A stretch of 30,357 bases of DNA from a virus: positions 1 through 30,357 of the IMG/VR virus record IMGVR_UViG_3300017991_000311; one strand, written 5' to 3'. Both the position numbers and the translations under genes were made by a program. Positions 29,437-30,357 of this stretch are shown here, piece after piece. Position 1 is the stretch's first letter. Each line of letters begins with the position of its first letter. Below the pieces are notes generated by a model, which saw nothing but the letters and a program-made list of their open reading frames with translations, did no database searches and had not been told where the DNA came from.

Positions 29437-29819
29437 CCTTCAACCTCAGGTAATGGCCGATCCAAACTTTTTAAAAACTTCTTAAGCATAACCTCTGCAA
29501 TTTTCTGCTCCCTCATGTGCGATATTCTTTTGGGTTCTTTTTTATCTTTTTCTACCCGCCCGTTCCTCTGTCGGGTTCGGTTTGCTTTCCGTGTTTTTCT
29601 GTCCGCGCACCCCTGACAACGTTTTTTGTTCCAGCCTATCAGTGGGGTTGTTTCAATCTTTTTCCCGCAACTTAAACACCAAAGCGTGATGCTTTTTTTA
29701 TACATCTTATGCTCCGGGCATTTAATATGATTGAACAATATGCGCTTATCTGGATCCAGAATAAAGACATATCGACACCCGCATTTATACTCAATTATTT
29801 TATATGGAGTTTTTTCCAT
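29424..29819 (-). CDS. Cysteine-rich zinc-binding phage protein
   Basis: This 131-residue protein starts MEKTPYKIIEYKCGCRYVFI. Cys13, Cys15, Cys34, Cys48, Cys51, Cys68 and Cys71 (KCGCR, KCPEHK, CLSCGKK, CQGCADRK) suggest one or two zinc sites. A basic stretch TRKANRTRQRNGRVEKDKK and a C-terminal helix follow. The middle reads like a zinc ribbon used in DNA or RNA binding. Its end overlaps the HNH-like gene. The 185-nt RNA element ends about 50 bases before its start, so that element lies in its leader. Confidence 0.68.
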   Translation of the reverse strand: MEKTPYKIIEYKCGCRYVFILDPDKRILFNHIKCPEHKMYKKSITLWCLSCGKKIETTPLIGWNKKRCQGCADRKTRKANRTRQRNGRVEKDKKEPKRISHMREQKIAEVMLKKFLKSLDRPLPEVEGWVN

Positions 29820-29869
29820 AATGTATTAAGGCTTATCATCCCTTAGTTTGGGTATGATACAGCCGTTTG

Positions 29870-30054
29870 TTATGTAGTTAGGTCGTGCGTTCATGGTCAA
29901 TAAGGGGCCTAGGTCCTCATTTATTCCCCGGCTGGGAGGACTCCACGGTACACTTTTATGTGTTTCGCTTTTGCTCATCAGCCGATCTTTAAGATGCCGG
30001 GCCAGATGTTCCCAATGTCAGCCCCTTTGGGGAACCAACGGCCTAACTACATAA
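29870..30054 (-). ncRNA. Structured RNA element enclosing a hammerhead motif
   Basis: The ends TTATGTAGTTAGG and CCTAACTACATAA form a perfect 13-base-pair stem spanning 185 nt. Inside are nested complementary blocks: CGTTGGT with ACC..AACG (three-base bulge), AAGGGGC with GCCCCTT, and CCCGGC with GCCGGG. These lead to the hammerhead core in the middle, so the whole can fold as a rod. No convincing reading frame covers it, although the 5' strand of the stem overlaps the last codons of the upstream gene. The overall class is not one I recognise. Confidence 0.6.
29946..29984 (-). ncRNA. Type I hammerhead ribozyme motif
   Basis: The minus strand contains the full conserved core: CTGATGA (29981-29975), stem II GC-AAAA-GC with the canonical G10.1-C11.1 pair, GAAA (29966-29963), stem III ACAC-ATAAAA-GTGT, then U16.1 and A17 (a GUA cleavage triplet), followed by CCG, which pairs with CGG before the core (stem I). 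Predicted cleavage is between 29949 and 29948. Stem I continues after an internal loop. All core bases are present, so chance is unlikely. The short two-base stem II is the weak point. Confidence 0.75.
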
Positions 30055-30214
30055 TGGGTTGTTCAACAGAGCAGGCATCGCCATTGTCAAAATACTCGGA
30101 GGTAAATTTCTCTATAAGTCCTAAACCTCTTTCAGCCCCACTGTTATCACCAATAACACCAGAATAAATCACACCCAACCAAAGACAATGTATCTGAAAC
30201 TGTTTTTTATCCAT
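30047..30214 (-). CDS. Small protein of unknown function upstream of the RNA element
   Basis: A 55-residue frame runs from the ATG at 30214 (AGAGG five bases upstream) to a TAG at 30047. It begins MDKKQFQIHCLWLGVIYSGV and continues with GAERGLGLIEKFTSEYFDNG, ending EQPIM. The sequence resembles a small alpha/beta protein, but no family is known to me. Its last codons lie within the first strand of the 13-base stem, so translation and RNA folding could interfere. Confidence 0.6.
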   Translation of the reverse strand: MDKKQFQIHCLWLGVIYSGVIGDNSGAERGLGLIEKFTSEYFDNGDACSVEQPIM

Positions 30215-30268
30215 ATTAACCTCTGCTTCTGTTGAATGTATTAGGATCATCACACAAGCGGTGTATTA

Positions 30269-30357
30269 TTATATATCCATTTCGCTCATTGCTTGTTCCA
30301 TGTGTTCTACTCTTTCTATTTCATCACACTCTGGACATATGGGGCGGCACTGCTTAC
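30269..30357 (-). CDS. Zinc-finger-like protein, N-terminus outside window
   Basis: The frame is open at the right edge and ends with TAA at 30269. The visible 28 residues read KQCRPICPECDEIERVEHM followed by EQAMSEMDI. The Cys pattern C...CPEC suggests a zinc knuckle, followed by an acidic helix. The start and length are unknown because the gene begins beyond base 30357. Confidence 0.6.
   Translation of the reverse strand, partial: KQCRPICPECDEIERVEHMEQAMSEMDI

Noticed and set aside
29981-30049. Readthrough of the TAG at 30047 (pyrrolysine) extending the 55-residue protein by about 22 residues
   Set aside because: The continuation lies in the structured RNA element and ends in a TGA within the ribozyme core; nothing supports coding.

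Overview
This window is a block of late genes from a tailed phage or prophage with a podovirus-like virion. Every supported gene is on the minus strand, so transcription runs from the right edge to the left edge. The evidence for a podovirus-type virion is a large portal, a scaffold, an HK97-type capsid protein and an 812-residue tail-tube-like protein, with no tape measure, sheath or tail-terminator genes in view. No integrase, tRNA or CRISPR array was seen. Base composition is moderate, and many genes are joined by ATGA or TAATG overlaps with clear AGGAGG-type ribosome sites. Two in-frame UGA codons at conserved cysteine positions suggest a selenocysteine-using anaerobic host. The Desulfobacterota are one possibility, but this is inference.

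Right end (about 30357-28982): small zinc-binding proteins, including an NrdR-like zinc ribbon and an HNH-like/DUF968-like protein. A 185-nt structured RNA element sits among them and carries a type I hammerhead ribozyme motif. Next is a lysis-like block (28752-26031): a GH24 lysozyme, a metacaspase-like C14 protease, a lipoprotein, a holin-like protein, a phospholipase A2-like protein whose frame is interrupted by two UGA codons (each followed by a SECIS-like hairpin), and a small zinc finger that needs a -1 frameshift on an A9 run.

Middle (26056-9303): a run of very small genes, a sigma-region-4-like helix-turn-helix protein, both terminase subunits, five more small genes, the portal, a Com-like zinc finger, the scaffold, the major capsid protein, a beta-helix protein, several connector or head-completion candidates and the tail-tube-like protein. 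Two intrinsic terminators lie inside this block, one before the scaffold and one after the capsid gene.

Left end (11022-1): an Ig-like protein, then a cassette of three glycosyltransferase-like and three methyltransferase-like genes, most of them overlapping by a few bases. The cassette runs directly into a 1457-residue serine-rich fibre or adhesin with two duplicated globular domains, followed by virion-associated proteins. The arrangement suggests that the cassette glycosylates and methylates the serine-rich stalk.

The strongest candidates for new biology are the double-UGA phospholipase-like protein, the hammerhead element, the glycosylation cassette coupled to the serine-rich protein, and the caspase in the lysis block.
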